Virus record (IMG/VR): IMGVR_UViG_3300042559_000589
Location: 1-31,442 of that record
Strand: one strand, 5' to 3'
Source: a virus
DNA length: 31,442 nt
In this document: one piece after another, positions 23,577-30,238 of the stretch
How positions within the stretch are numbered: the stretch's first letter is position 1
Layout of the letters: the number at the start of each line of letters is the position of its first letter
Notes under the pieces: model-generated
Told to the model about the DNA's origin: nothing
Seen by the model: only the letters and a program-made list of their open reading frames with translations
Databases searched by the model: none
Translations under genes and position numbers: made by a program

Positions 23577-23608
23577 CAAACTTAAAAAATAATTTTCAAA
23601 TATCCAAA
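23577..23608 (-). promoter_or_regulatory. Early promoter for the structured leader / helicase operon
   Basis: On the minus strand TTTG (23608-23605), 20 bp, TAAGTTTG (23584-23577). With the same geometry as the leaderless promoters, the RNA would begin near 23572, i.e. at the first stem of the leader. Confidence 0.7.
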
Positions 23609-23824
23609 TTAGTCGTTAGAATAATCGGTTCTATCAGCCATGTCACGCAAATCAATGGCTTCATCTTCCTGCCAGCGGATTTTGCATTCAAGGTACCATG
23701 ACCATCCCTTTTCCCATTGGTTGAACTCCTCGCTGCGCAATGGGTATGGGTTAGTTCCATCGTGCTGCTGCCACTGATAACGCTTACAAGCGTGGTAGCC
23801 TTGGTCAAATATTGTGTTTTCCAT
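23609..23824 (-). CDS. Rmf/CrpP-like small protein (71 aa)
   Basis: The start is ATG 23824, 4 nt after TATGTTTG; the longer upstream frame and the neighbouring overlapping frame were rejected. The sequence 'GYHACKRYQWQQHDGTNPYP' followed by 'EEFNQWEKGWSWYLECKI' has the spacing of the ribosome modulation factor/CrpP-type family (G..A....NPY....W..GW). Members bind ribosomes or modify antibiotics; a phage version acting on host translation is conceivable. Acidic C-terminus. It is the first gene of the minus-strand early block and probably among the earliest expressed. Confidence 0.6.
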   Translation of the reverse strand: MENTIFDQGYHACKRYQWQQHDGTNPYPLRSEEFNQWEKGWSWYLECKIRWQEDEAIDLRDMADRTDYSND

Positions 23825-23859
23825 GTCGCAAACATAGTATAAAAAATTATATCTGCAAC
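23822..23859 (-). promoter_or_regulatory. Early promoter, Rmf-like gene (predicted leaderless)
   Basis: On the minus strand TTG about 19 bp upstream of TATGTTTG (23836-23829), then 4 nt and ATG 23824. Good Bacteroidota match. Confidence 0.7.
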
Positions 23860-23927
23860 AATTTAAGTAAAATATTTTTATTGAAGTTATCCACATTCAC
23901 ACCAAATAGAACATTTACGAATAAACT

Positions 23928-24176
23928 TTGTGCATCAAAGCGCACACGAAAGCATATTTGAAAGGCATGGGTTACGATGTGGCCGATTTCATTGCGTGTG
24001 AAGTGTGCCATACGCAGGCGGTGGACATTCACCACATCGAAGCACGGGGCATGGGTGGCACCAAAAAGGTTGACACCATTGACAACCTGATTGCGCTTTG
24101 CCGGGAATGCCATATTAAGTTGGGTGACAAAAAGGAATACAAGGAATTTCTGCAAGATATTGTCAGCTCGAGATAA
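23928..24176 (+). CDS. HNH endonuclease (82 aa)
   Basis: A small HNH protein with two CxxC-type zinc pairs: C24/C27 and C58/C61, the central HH (35-36) in 'AVDIHHIEARGMGG', Asn53 and the closing CRECH. Phage HNH proteins of this size assist terminase cutting or act as homing nucleases; in many phages they lie near terminase genes, here about 3 kb away. The start is uncertain: TTG 23928 gives the N-terminal 'KAHTKAYLKGMGYD' that aligns with relatives, while ATG 23967 would be shorter. The promoter for this divergent unit was not identified. Confidence 0.8.
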   Translation: MCIKAHTKAYLKGMGYDVADFIACEVCHTQAVDIHHIEARGMGGTKKVDTIDNLIALCRECHIKLGDKKEYKEFLQDIVSSR

Positions 24177-24180
24177 GATA

Positions 24181-24690
24181 TTGACGGAAATTGCAACAAG
24201 CGACTGGATTAATCAAGTGGCCAAAAATATTGGCGGCAAACACAGCCCGGAGATGGTGCAGGAATTTATGTTGTATCTTTGCCAGCTGCCTGACCACAAA
24301 CTTGAGGAACTGACAACCAAATATAATATCAAGTGGTATGCCATACGCTCCTTTGTCAACATGATACACGGCAACACCAGAACCCAGTTTTTTAAAAACA
24401 ACCTACGCATATCCGAAACCCTACCCGATAATGTTGATACAATACCTGATGAAAGCAGACCCGACAAAGAGGTCATGTATAGTTTATTCGACACCATTAA
24501 CTTTCAAAGCGTGGCAGTCAAATTTGACCGGGCCGAGTGGTATGTGGTACGACTTTGGGAACTCTATCAGCAGCATATCTCAATGGCCGCAATGGCAAAG
24601 ATGACAAAAATCAATTACCGGGAAATTCAGCAGATAATCAACGAAATAAAAAAACAACTAAATGATAATTACAATGCCATTATCGACTAA
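24181..24690 (+). CDS. Sigma-factor-like transcription regulator (169 aa)
   Basis: The N-terminal half ('SPEMVQEFMLYLCQLPDHKL' then 'YAIRSFVNMIHGNTRTQFFK') resembles sigma-70 region 2 as seen in Bacteroidota phage proteins, and the C-terminal half ends with a helix-turn-helix-like 'LYQQHISMAAMAKMTKINYR' plus 'EIQQIINEIKKQL' (region 4-like). The start is probably TTG 24181, 4 nt after the HNH stop; no ATG fits. Because it would direct RNA polymerase to phage promoters, it is the natural candidate reader of the GTACTATT motif. Family assignment is moderate and rests on pattern, not on an invariant motif. Confidence 0.55.
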   Translation: MTEIATSDWINQVAKNIGGKHSPEMVQEFMLYLCQLPDHKLEELTTKYNIKWYAIRSFVNMIHGNTRTQFFKNNLRISETLPDNVDTIPDESRPDKEVMYSLFDTINFQSVAVKFDRAEWYVVRLWELYQQHISMAAMAKMTKINYREIQQIINEIKKQLNDNYNAIID

Positions 24691-24928
24691 CATTATAGCA
24701 CTGGCCTGCTTATGCGTAATCATGAGCCGGTACGTTTACCCACCGATTGTTAGTTTTATACTGAAAGTGGACAGCCGCAACCGGGATGCAGTCAAACCTT
24801 GGGAGTGCGGTTTCTGCTTGTCTTGGTGGATGGGTTGCGCTGTTTGGATTTATGAGTTTGGAATATGGGGTGTGGCCTATGCAGCCATGACCGCAGTATG
24901 TGGGGCATTTATTGACCGCTACCTATGA
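24662..24928 (+). CDS. Small membrane protein (88 aa)
   Basis: Two or three membrane segments are visible: about residues 5-20, 51-66 and 68-84, with a Cys/Trp-rich loop 'KPWECGFCLSWWMGC' between them. ATG 24662 overlaps the end of the sigma-like gene; ATG 24674 is an alternative. Function unknown; the CxxC-type loop hints at metal binding or a folding role. Its stop overlaps the next start (ATGA at 24925). Confidence 0.6.
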   Translation: MIITMPLSTNIIALACLCVIMSRYVYPPIVSFILKVDSRNRDAVKPWECGFCLSWWMGCAVWIYEFGIWGVAYAAMTAVCGAFIDRYL

Positions 24929-25128
24929 CCGAACAAGACAAAGCCATCTGCCTGCAATTAAAAGCGCACGTTGACCAAGTGAACCGCACCGGAACGCTGT
25001 CAATCCCACCGGATTTGTATGGCAAGGTCAATGAAATATACAAGCGCAAGCATGGCCGACATATTCCGGCCTGCCGTTCCTGCATGGTTGATGCAATAAA
25101 GTCACTCTACAATGAAGCAAATGGTTAA
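24925..25128 (+). CDS. Hypothetical protein with CxxC pair (67 aa)
   Basis: A 67-residue soluble protein containing 'IYKRKHGRHIPACRSCMVDA' with a CxxC pair and a basic patch. The pattern is common in small Bacteroidota phage genes without known role. Start by ATGA overlap with the membrane gene; end overlaps the glycosyltransferase start. Function unknown. Confidence 0.6.
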   Translation: MTEQDKAICLQLKAHVDQVNRTGTLSIPPDLYGKVNEIYKRKHGRHIPACRSCMVDAIKSLYNEANG

Positions 25129-25876
25129 AATCATACACTCCGGGAACGCAGGCGACTTGATATACAGCCTGCCAGCCATGCGCAAGGCAGCAGAAATCCA
25201 CAATAACCCGGTGCATTTGTATCTTCGCATCAATGTAGCTGGTCAGTATGCCGGAATGAACCATCCTTTGGGTAATGTGCAGATGAACCAAACCATCGCA
25301 GAAATGCTCACACCCTTGCTGCTGTCAACTAAATTCATCGGCAAAGTAGAAATCACGGATGAAGCCGCAAAATGCGACTACAACTTTGACCTATTCCGTA
25401 AAATCCATAACTACACCGGGCATATCAGCCAGTGGTATTTTCACGTTTACCCGGAACTGACGTGCGACCTTTCACGGCCGATTGATTTCAACCTTAAAAA
25501 ATCCACCGCTGAATTTGACATTGTGCTGAACCGCACTTCCCGGTATCACAACCCCACTTTTGATTACAGCATCCTGAAACCATACCAAGACCGCATTACC
25601 TTTGTAGGGTTGCCGCAGGAATTTAAAATCATCAGCGCAAAACTGCCGGATATTAAATACCACCCGGTGCAGGATTTTTACGAGCTGGCGCAAGTGATTG
25701 CCAGTTCAAACCTTTTTATTGGCAACCAATCAATGGCTTACGCAATCGCAGAGCAAATGAAGCACCACCGCATTTTAGAAATATGCCCAAGTGCTCACAA
25801 TGTAATTCCAACCGGGGCAAACGGCTACGGAGCGTGGACTGTATTAAACCTTATACAATTACTCAAAAATGGCTGA
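25121..25876 (+). CDS. GT-B glycosyltransferase-like protein (GT9-type)
   Basis: The N-terminal 'KIIHSGNAGDLIYSLPAMRK' matches the GxxGDxxxxxP opening of ADP-heptose-type (GT9) glycosyltransferases, and the C-terminal half with 'FIGNQSMAYAIAEQM' and 'YHPVQDFYELAQVIASS' fits the GT-B nucleotide-sugar domain. Such an enzyme could glycosylate virion proteins, host surface glycans or phage DNA bases. Start is ATG 25121 (MVKIIHS) or 25112, both overlapping the preceding gene. It stands with a methyltransferase and, 1.5 kb on, a second glycosyltransferase, so a modification cluster is likely. Confidence 0.65.
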   Translation: MVKIIHSGNAGDLIYSLPAMRKAAEIHNNPVHLYLRINVAGQYAGMNHPLGNVQMNQTIAEMLTPLLLSTKFIGKVEITDEAAKCDYNFDLFRKIHNYTGHISQWYFHVYPELTCDLSRPIDFNLKKSTAEFDIVLNRTSRYHNPTFDYSILKPYQDRITFVGLPQEFKIISAKLPDIKYHPVQDFYELAQVIASSNLFIGNQSMAYAIAEQMKHHRILEICPSAHNVIPTGANGYGAWTVLNLIQLLKNG

Positions 25877-26465
25877 AACAAGAAAAGCACACCAACGCAG
25901 ATTGGCATCCGGATTTTACGACCTTTATATCAAAGGGCAAGGCATTGACATCGGCTGCGGCAGAATAGACACCCACGATGGAGTGGACACAATTAGCCTG
26001 ACCGATTGCATCCACCATGACAAAGACGACTGCGATGCAACCACGATGGACAAATACGCTGACAATACATTTGACTACGTTTACGCTTCCCATGTGTTGG
26101 AGCATTTGGATAACCCGGTGACCGCCATTCAAAATTGGCACCGCATTTGCAAACCGGGGGGGCACATCATTATCAGCATTCCACATCGTGACTTGTACGA
26201 GCGCAAAAAGACGCTACCAAGCCGATGGAACCTTGACCACCGATATTTCTACCTGCCGTATTCCTGCGAACCGCCACACACTTTTTCAGTTGAGGGTATA
26301 TTGCTGCAAACGGGTATCAAAGAGAATTGGGACATAGAGGTAATCGACACGGCCACCAACCATGACAAGCCGGAAGAACATAGCAACGGTGAATTTTCAA
26401 TCGAAGTAATAATCAAAAAATATGCAGTGGGTAAAACTAAGCGAAGTAAAAGCAAACCCAAATAA
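25869..26465 (+). CDS. Class I SAM-dependent methyltransferase (198 aa)
   Basis: SAM-binding motif I is 'GQGIDIGCGR' (about 25-34), motif II-like 'DATTMDKYADNTFDYVYASH' (about 58-77) and 'VLEHLDNPVTAIQNWHRICK' with 'PGGHIIISIPH' follow, the signature of Methyltransferase type 11. The substrate is not indicated; a glycan, small molecule or modified base are all possible. The gene overlaps both neighbours, placing it in a single operon with the GT9-like enzyme and the ParB-like protein. Confidence 0.75.
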   Translation: MAETRKAHQRRLASGFYDLYIKGQGIDIGCGRIDTHDGVDTISLTDCIHHDKDDCDATTMDKYADNTFDYVYASHVLEHLDNPVTAIQNWHRICKPGGHIIISIPHRDLYERKKTLPSRWNLDHRYFYLPYSCEPPHTFSVEGILLQTGIKENWDIEVIDTATNHDKPEEHSNGEFSIEVIIKKYAVGKTKRSKSKPK

Positions 26466-26850
26466 TCCAAGGGTTATCCGGGATGAAGATTTCGCCAAGT
26501 TGAAGCGGAGCATTATCGAGTTTCCCGAAATGTTGGAAGCCCGGCCCATTGTTTGCTTCACAGATGAGCATGGCAAATATGTGGCATTGGGTGGCAATAT
26601 GCGCCTGAAAGCCTTATCGGATATTGGAGCCAAAGAAGTACCCATTATCCTTGCAGACAAATGGACAGCCCAACAGCGTGACGAATTTCTAATCAAAGAC
26701 AATCTTTCTTTCGGTGAATGGAATTATGACGAACTTGCTAACGAATGGGATGCTGACTTGCTCGAACATTGGGGGATGAAAATACCAACCGAAGATGAGA
26801 AGGAAAAGCCGGAACGTGATAGCTGCCCGACTTGTGGCAAAGAAGTATAA
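26422..26850 (+). CDS. ParB-like nuclease-domain protein with C-terminal zinc ribbon
   Basis: The N-terminal 100 residues carry ParB N-domain features: 'VKLSEVKANPNNPRVIRDED' and 'YVALGGNMRLKALSDIGAKE', with the GGNxRxKAL box that in this superfamily binds or hydrolyses nucleotides (CTP in ParB). The end is a single CPTCGKEV zinc-knuckle-like pair. Phages often carry such proteins next to DNA methyltransferases or terminase, where they may act in DNA binding or anti-restriction. It overlaps the methyltransferase gene by 44 nt in another frame. Confidence 0.75.
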   Translation: MQWVKLSEVKANPNNPRVIRDEDFAKLKRSIIEFPEMLEARPIVCFTDEHGKYVALGGNMRLKALSDIGAKEVPIILADKWTAQQRDEFLIKDNLSFGEWNYDELANEWDADLLEHWGMKIPTEDEKEKPERDSCPTCGKEV

Positions 26851-26870
26851 AATAGTGAATAAATAGTGAA
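26850..26870 (+). repeat. Tandem 10-bp repeat before small-terminase-like gene
   Basis: AAATAGTGAA occurs twice, at 26850-26859 and 26861-26870, 11 bp apart and immediately before the ATG at 26872. A spacing of one helical turn suits a protein-binding site, possibly for the small terminase (packaging recognition). Purely positional inference. Confidence 0.4.
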
Positions 26871-26871
26871 C

Positions 26872-27234
26872 ATGGCAAACGAACAAAATTTAAAACCATT
26901 CAAAAAAGGCGAGGTGGCAAACCCCAATGGCAGACCCAAAAAGTTTGTCACACTCCTGAAAGAAAACGGCTACAAAGTAAGCGAGGTAAACGACACCGTG
27001 CAGGCGATGCTATCAATGACACTGGATGAGCTGAAAGACGTATGGCAAGACCCCAAGGCCACCATCCTTGAAAAGACCATTGCCAATGCTATGCGGAAGT
27101 CGTTGGAGAAAGGTAGCTTGTACTCCATTGAAACGCTGCTTTCCCGTGTTTTTGGCAAACCGAAAGAAACAGCCGATGTAAACCAAACGGTGCAGGGCGA
27201 AATAAAAATTACTTTAGATTTAGGCGACAAATGA
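26872..27234 (+). CDS. Putative terminase small subunit-like protein (120 aa)
   Basis: Opens with 'FKKGEVANPNGRPKKFVTLL', the basic GxxxNPxGRPK motif typical of DUF5681-type proteins found upstream of large terminases, and continues with helices to residue 100 and an acidic end. Small terminases recognise the packaging site and stimulate the large subunit. ATG 26872 was preferred to GTG 26866 on start-codon grounds. Only a 45-aa gene and a glycosyltransferase separate it from terL. The family link is moderate. Confidence 0.6.
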   Translation: MANEQNLKPFKKGEVANPNGRPKKFVTLLKENGYKVSEVNDTVQAMLSMTLDELKDVWQDPKATILEKTIANAMRKSLEKGSLYSIETLLSRVFGKPKETADVNQTVQGEIKITLDLGDK

Positions 27235-27368
27235 GACACTACACCAAGCGCAACAAAAGGTATCGCAGCCGACATAAAAAAATGACACTGCTGGACACAG
27301 CCTATCTTAAAATCAATTACCCTCAAATCCGGGAATTGTTTCAGCAGATAAAGGAAATAAAGCTATGA
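27231..27368 (+). CDS. Small basic protein (45 aa)
   Basis: A 45-codon gene below the usual cutoff, with exact ATGA junctions on both sides (27231-27234 and 27365-27368). The product begins MRHYTKRNKRYRSRHKKMTL, strongly Lys/Arg/His-rich, then a helical end. It could bind DNA or RNA in the packaging operon. Function unknown; the double coupling makes it very probably real. Confidence 0.65.
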   Translation: MRHYTKRNKRYRSRHKKMTLLDTAYLKINYPQIRELFQQIKEIKL

Positions 27369-28396
27369 AGGTGCTGGCACTTTGGCAAGGTATGGGTGGT
27401 GTTGAATACCACCGCCTTTATACTCCCTTAAAACGGCTGCAAATAGACCATGCAGAAGAAATAGAGGTGAATGTATCGCAGGAGTTCGTTAAATCAGGTA
27501 TTCCCGAACTTAAGCAATACGACCTTGTTTTGTTCAACCGGGATTTGGGGGAACTGCACTATGAAATTCTGCACTACCTTGCCAAGCATGAAATCCCCTA
27601 CATCGTGGATATTGACGATTACTGGGTGCTTCCAAAGTTCCACCCGATTTACAAATACTACCGGAGCAACAAAATCAAGCAGCGCATCATTGATGCCATC
27701 CGTTATGCCGATGGTGTGACCACAACCACCGATTTTTTAGCCAACGAAATCCGGCAGTACAATCAAAATGTGCAAGTTCTCCCCAATGCCCTTGACCTGA
27801 CCGATGAACAATGGCTGGCGGAACCACAGCAGCGTGATGTAATTACATTTGGCTGGGTGGGTGGCATTACCCACAGCAACGACATTATGCTGATTTCCGA
27901 TGCGATTGCCAAAATGTGCGATTACTACGGGGACAAGGTGCGATTTGTGCTGTGCGGATATCAACCGGGCAGCATGTGGGAAAGCATCCTATACAAGTTC
28001 AACGGGTGCAGCGAAAGATTACGGCCGCAAGTGGTGATTGCACCGAGCCAAAACGTAAACGAGTACGGCAATTTCTACCGCTTGTTTGACATCGCACTGG
28101 CACCATTGGAAGATAACAAATGGAACAACTGCAAATCCGAACTGAAAATAATCGAAGCGGCTGCATACGGCCTACCAGTTATCGCATCGGAAGTGGCTCC
28201 ATATCTTTCTACCAACCCCGGTGTAAAGTTCACGCAGAACACCCCGGAAGCGTGGTTCGCTGCCATGCGCCAAATGTACGAACTTGCCGACCTCAAAATG
28301 GTGGGCAACAATAACCGGAAGCAAACCAACAAAATCCACGATTTGCCGACCATCAACCAAAAGCGGTTAGCCTTTTACAAACAGCTATGCAAATAA
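27365..28396 (+). CDS. GT4-like glycosyltransferase between terminase genes
   Basis: A 343-residue GT-B enzyme. The N-terminal 'VLALWQGMGGVEYHRLYTPL' has the GGxxxHR-type opening; the C-terminal part contains 'VITFGWVGGITHSNDIMLIS' and 'CKSELKIIEAAAYGLPVIAS', where the ExxxxG motif (E..AAYGLPVIAS) is the nucleotide-sugar contact typical of group 1 (GT4). Placing a glycosyltransferase between a small-terminase-like gene and terL is unusual and suggests function during packaging or assembly, such as modifying the genome or virion. It overlaps both neighbours. Confidence 0.75.
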   Translation: MKVLALWQGMGGVEYHRLYTPLKRLQIDHAEEIEVNVSQEFVKSGIPELKQYDLVLFNRDLGELHYEILHYLAKHEIPYIVDIDDYWVLPKFHPIYKYYRSNKIKQRIIDAIRYADGVTTTTDFLANEIRQYNQNVQVLPNALDLTDEQWLAEPQQRDVITFGWVGGITHSNDIMLISDAIAKMCDYYGDKVRFVLCGYQPGSMWESILYKFNGCSERLRPQVVIAPSQNVNEYGNFYRLFDIALAPLEDNKWNNCKSELKIIEAAAYGLPVIASEVAPYLSTNPGVKFTQNTPEAWFAAMRQMYELADLKMVGNNNRKQTNKIHDLPTINQKRLAFYKQLCK

Positions 28397-29574
28397 CCTA
28401 CACCCGGCCATTCGTAACTGATTACCAACGCAGGATTTTGGATAGTCCGGCACGTTATACAATTACGGCAGCGGCCACCAAGGTAGGTAAAACAGCCAGC
28501 CATATCATTTGGCTATTTGAGCAGGCACTGGCACTCAAAGAAAATCAAAGCGTTTGGTGGGTGGCCCCGGTGTACGGGCAGGCAAAGATTGCATTCAGGC
28601 GTATGCGCACCCAAGTCACTGATAAAAGTTTCTTCAAGGTCAACGAAAGCGAACTGCGACTGATTACCCCAATGGGCGGTGTCATACAATTTAAGTCCGC
28701 AGAAAAGCCGGATAACCTATATGGTGATGATGTCTATGCTGCGGTGTTTGATGAGTTCACACGAGCCCGTGAGGATGCTTGGTTTGCGCTACGTTCCACC
28801 TTGACCAAGACACAAGGCAAATGCAAGCTAATTGGCAACGTAAAAGGCAAAAAGAACTGGGGTTACAAGATGGCAGAACGTGCCCGGATGGGTGAGCCTG
28901 ATTACGAGTTCCACAAGATTACGGCCTACGATGGTGTGAACGCTGGCATCTTGGCCTTTGAGGAAGTGGAGCAGGCCAAACGTGACTTGCCACCGCACAT
29001 ATTTTCGGAGCTGTATTTGGCCGAACCTACCGAGGATGGCAGCAACCCATTTGGTTTGTCGTTTATCAACCAGTGCATTGCGCCATTGTCCACCAAGCCA
29101 GTGGAGTGGTACGGCATCGACCTTGCAAAATATACTGATTGGAGTGTAATTATCGGATTGGATGCGGAATATCGGGTAGCGCACTTTGACCGCTTCCAAA
29201 TGGATTGGGCGCAAACGGAGCAGCGCATTATCAAAACGGTTGGCAGCAGCCCGGCAGCAGTGGACAGCACTGGTGTAGGTGACCCGATTGTGGAGAATAT
29301 CCAACGGCAATGCCCTAAGATTTTAGGGGTGAAGTTCACATCCGTAAGCAAACAGCAATTGATGGAGCAACTGACAGCCGATGTCCATGCCGGGGCGATT
29401 GGTTTCCCTGAAGGGATAATCGCAGACGAGATGCGGAACTTTGAATTTGAACACAGCCAAACGGGGATGAAGTATTCTGCACCATCCGGGCTGCACGATG
29501 ATGCGGTGGTTGCGCTTGCCCTTGCCCGGCATTGTTCCATCAAAAACAAAAAAGGAATATTTGTATTGCTATGA
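28387..29574 (+). CDS. terL: Terminase large subunit (395 aa)
   Basis: Walker A-like 'AATKVGKT' (29-36) and Walker B 'VYAAVFDE' (116-123) form the packaging ATPase; the C-terminal RNase-H-fold nuclease shows its acidic residues in 'YGIDLAKYTDW' (D245), 'AVDSTGVGD' (D293) and 'GLHDDAVVALALA' (D371/D372). The enzyme cuts concatemers and drives DNA into the head through the portal. Length is at the short end of the family. It overlaps the glycosyltransferase by 10 nt. Assignment is firm. Confidence 0.9.
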   Translation: MQITYTRPFVTDYQRRILDSPARYTITAAATKVGKTASHIIWLFEQALALKENQSVWWVAPVYGQAKIAFRRMRTQVTDKSFFKVNESELRLITPMGGVIQFKSAEKPDNLYGDDVYAAVFDEFTRAREDAWFALRSTLTKTQGKCKLIGNVKGKKNWGYKMAERARMGEPDYEFHKITAYDGVNAGILAFEEVEQAKRDLPPHIFSELYLAEPTEDGSNPFGLSFINQCIAPLSTKPVEWYGIDLAKYTDWSVIIGLDAEYRVAHFDRFQMDWAQTEQRIIKTVGSSPAAVDSTGVGDPIVENIQRQCPKILGVKFTSVSKQQLMEQLTADVHAGAIGFPEGIIADEMRNFEFEHSQTGMKYSAPSGLHDDAVVALALARHCSIKNKKGIFVLL

Positions 29575-29648
29575 TAATAAAAACACTTATACTTTGGGAA
29601 ATTATTAGATTTGGTATTTGTTGGTTATGGTTTAAATTTGTAAAATGA
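29571..29648 (+). CDS. Possible 25-aa membrane peptide gene
   Basis: ATG 29571 overlaps the terL stop (ATGA) and the frame ends at a TGA overlapping the ATG of the next gene (29645). The 25-residue product MIIKTLILWEIIRFGICWLW continues with FKFVK, a single hydrophobic helix. Coupling at both ends supports coding, but the same DNA also contains a promoter (29610-29640), so this may be chance. Confidence 0.35.
   Translation: MIIKTLILWEIIRFGICWLWFKFVK
29610..29647 (+). promoter_or_regulatory. Bacteroidota promoter before tail-chaperone gene
   Basis: TTTG (29610-29613), 19 bp, TAAATTTG (29633-29640), 4 nt, ATG 29645. Predicts a leaderless transcript for the tail module, similar to the early promoters on the minus strand. 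Confidence 0.65.
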
Positions 29649-30238
29649 AACTACCGAAGAACTGGAGCCAAATAACCATTGGGCAATTCCAAGAACTGCA
29701 ACTGCTGACCGAGCCATCGTTTGACAATCAAATCAAAACGCTGGCAATTCTATCCGGCAAAAAGGTTGAGGAGATTGAGGAGATGCGGATTGCTGACATC
29801 ACGGCTGCAATAAGCAAGCTGGCATTTATGGCAGAACTACCCACCGCAAAGAACTTGGGTGGCTTCAGGATTGGAAACACGCTCTATAAGTTTGCTGCTA
29901 ACCAGCACGATTTGCAGGCGCACCAATTCATCACCGTGCAGGACTTGTTTGCAGAAAAGGATAAATGGGTTCACAACCTGCACCTAATAATGGCTTCGCT
30001 GTGTGTTCCTTACCGCATCTTTCCACCCAAGCGCATGGAAGTAAAGCCAACCGAATTTGAAAAGATTGCAGCGCAGTTCCGGGATAAGATGCCGATTTCA
30101 TTTGCATACGCTTACACGCTTTTTTTTTCTCTATGCTTGCCGGAGTTACTCGAAACTACCCAAGCATATTTAAAGCAGGAAGTGGAGAACCTGAGGAAGA
30201 TGGCAGACGAAAAGAACGGCCAGCCATTGCATGGTTAA
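29645..30238 (+). CDS. Tail assembly chaperone, short form (gpG-like, 197 aa)
   Basis: A helical 197-residue protein two positions before the tail genes, overlapping a second frame downstream, the classic G/GT arrangement of long-tailed phages where the shorter and frameshifted forms coat the tape measure during tail assembly. Residues 1-60 are helical; the segment 135-175 (KIAAQFRDKMPISFAYAYTL) precedes the slippery region. No sequence family is recognised, as is usual for these chaperones. The start follows a promoter by 4 nt. Confidence 0.6.
   Translation: MKLPKNWSQITIGQFQELQLLTEPSFDNQIKTLAILSGKKVEEIEEMRIADITAAISKLAFMAELPTAKNLGGFRIGNTLYKFAANQHDLQAHQFITVQDLFAEKDKWVHNLHLIMASLCVPYRIFPPKRMEVKPTEFEKIAAQFRDKMPISFAYAYTLFFSLCLPELLETTQAYLKQEVENLRKMADEKNGQPLHG

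Noticed and set aside
23596-23835. 79-aa minus-strand ORF overlapping the Rmf-like gene
   Set aside because: Alternative frame of the same bases; the neighbouring frame has ATG exactly 4 nt after the promoter element and a family-like pattern.
23847-24155. 102-aa minus-strand ORF opposite HNH
   Set aside because: The plus strand carries a complete HNH motif set here.
28926-29549. 207-aa minus-strand ORF opposite terL
   Set aside because: Shadow of the terminase frame; the terminase motifs are firm and no promoter or start context supports the reverse frame.
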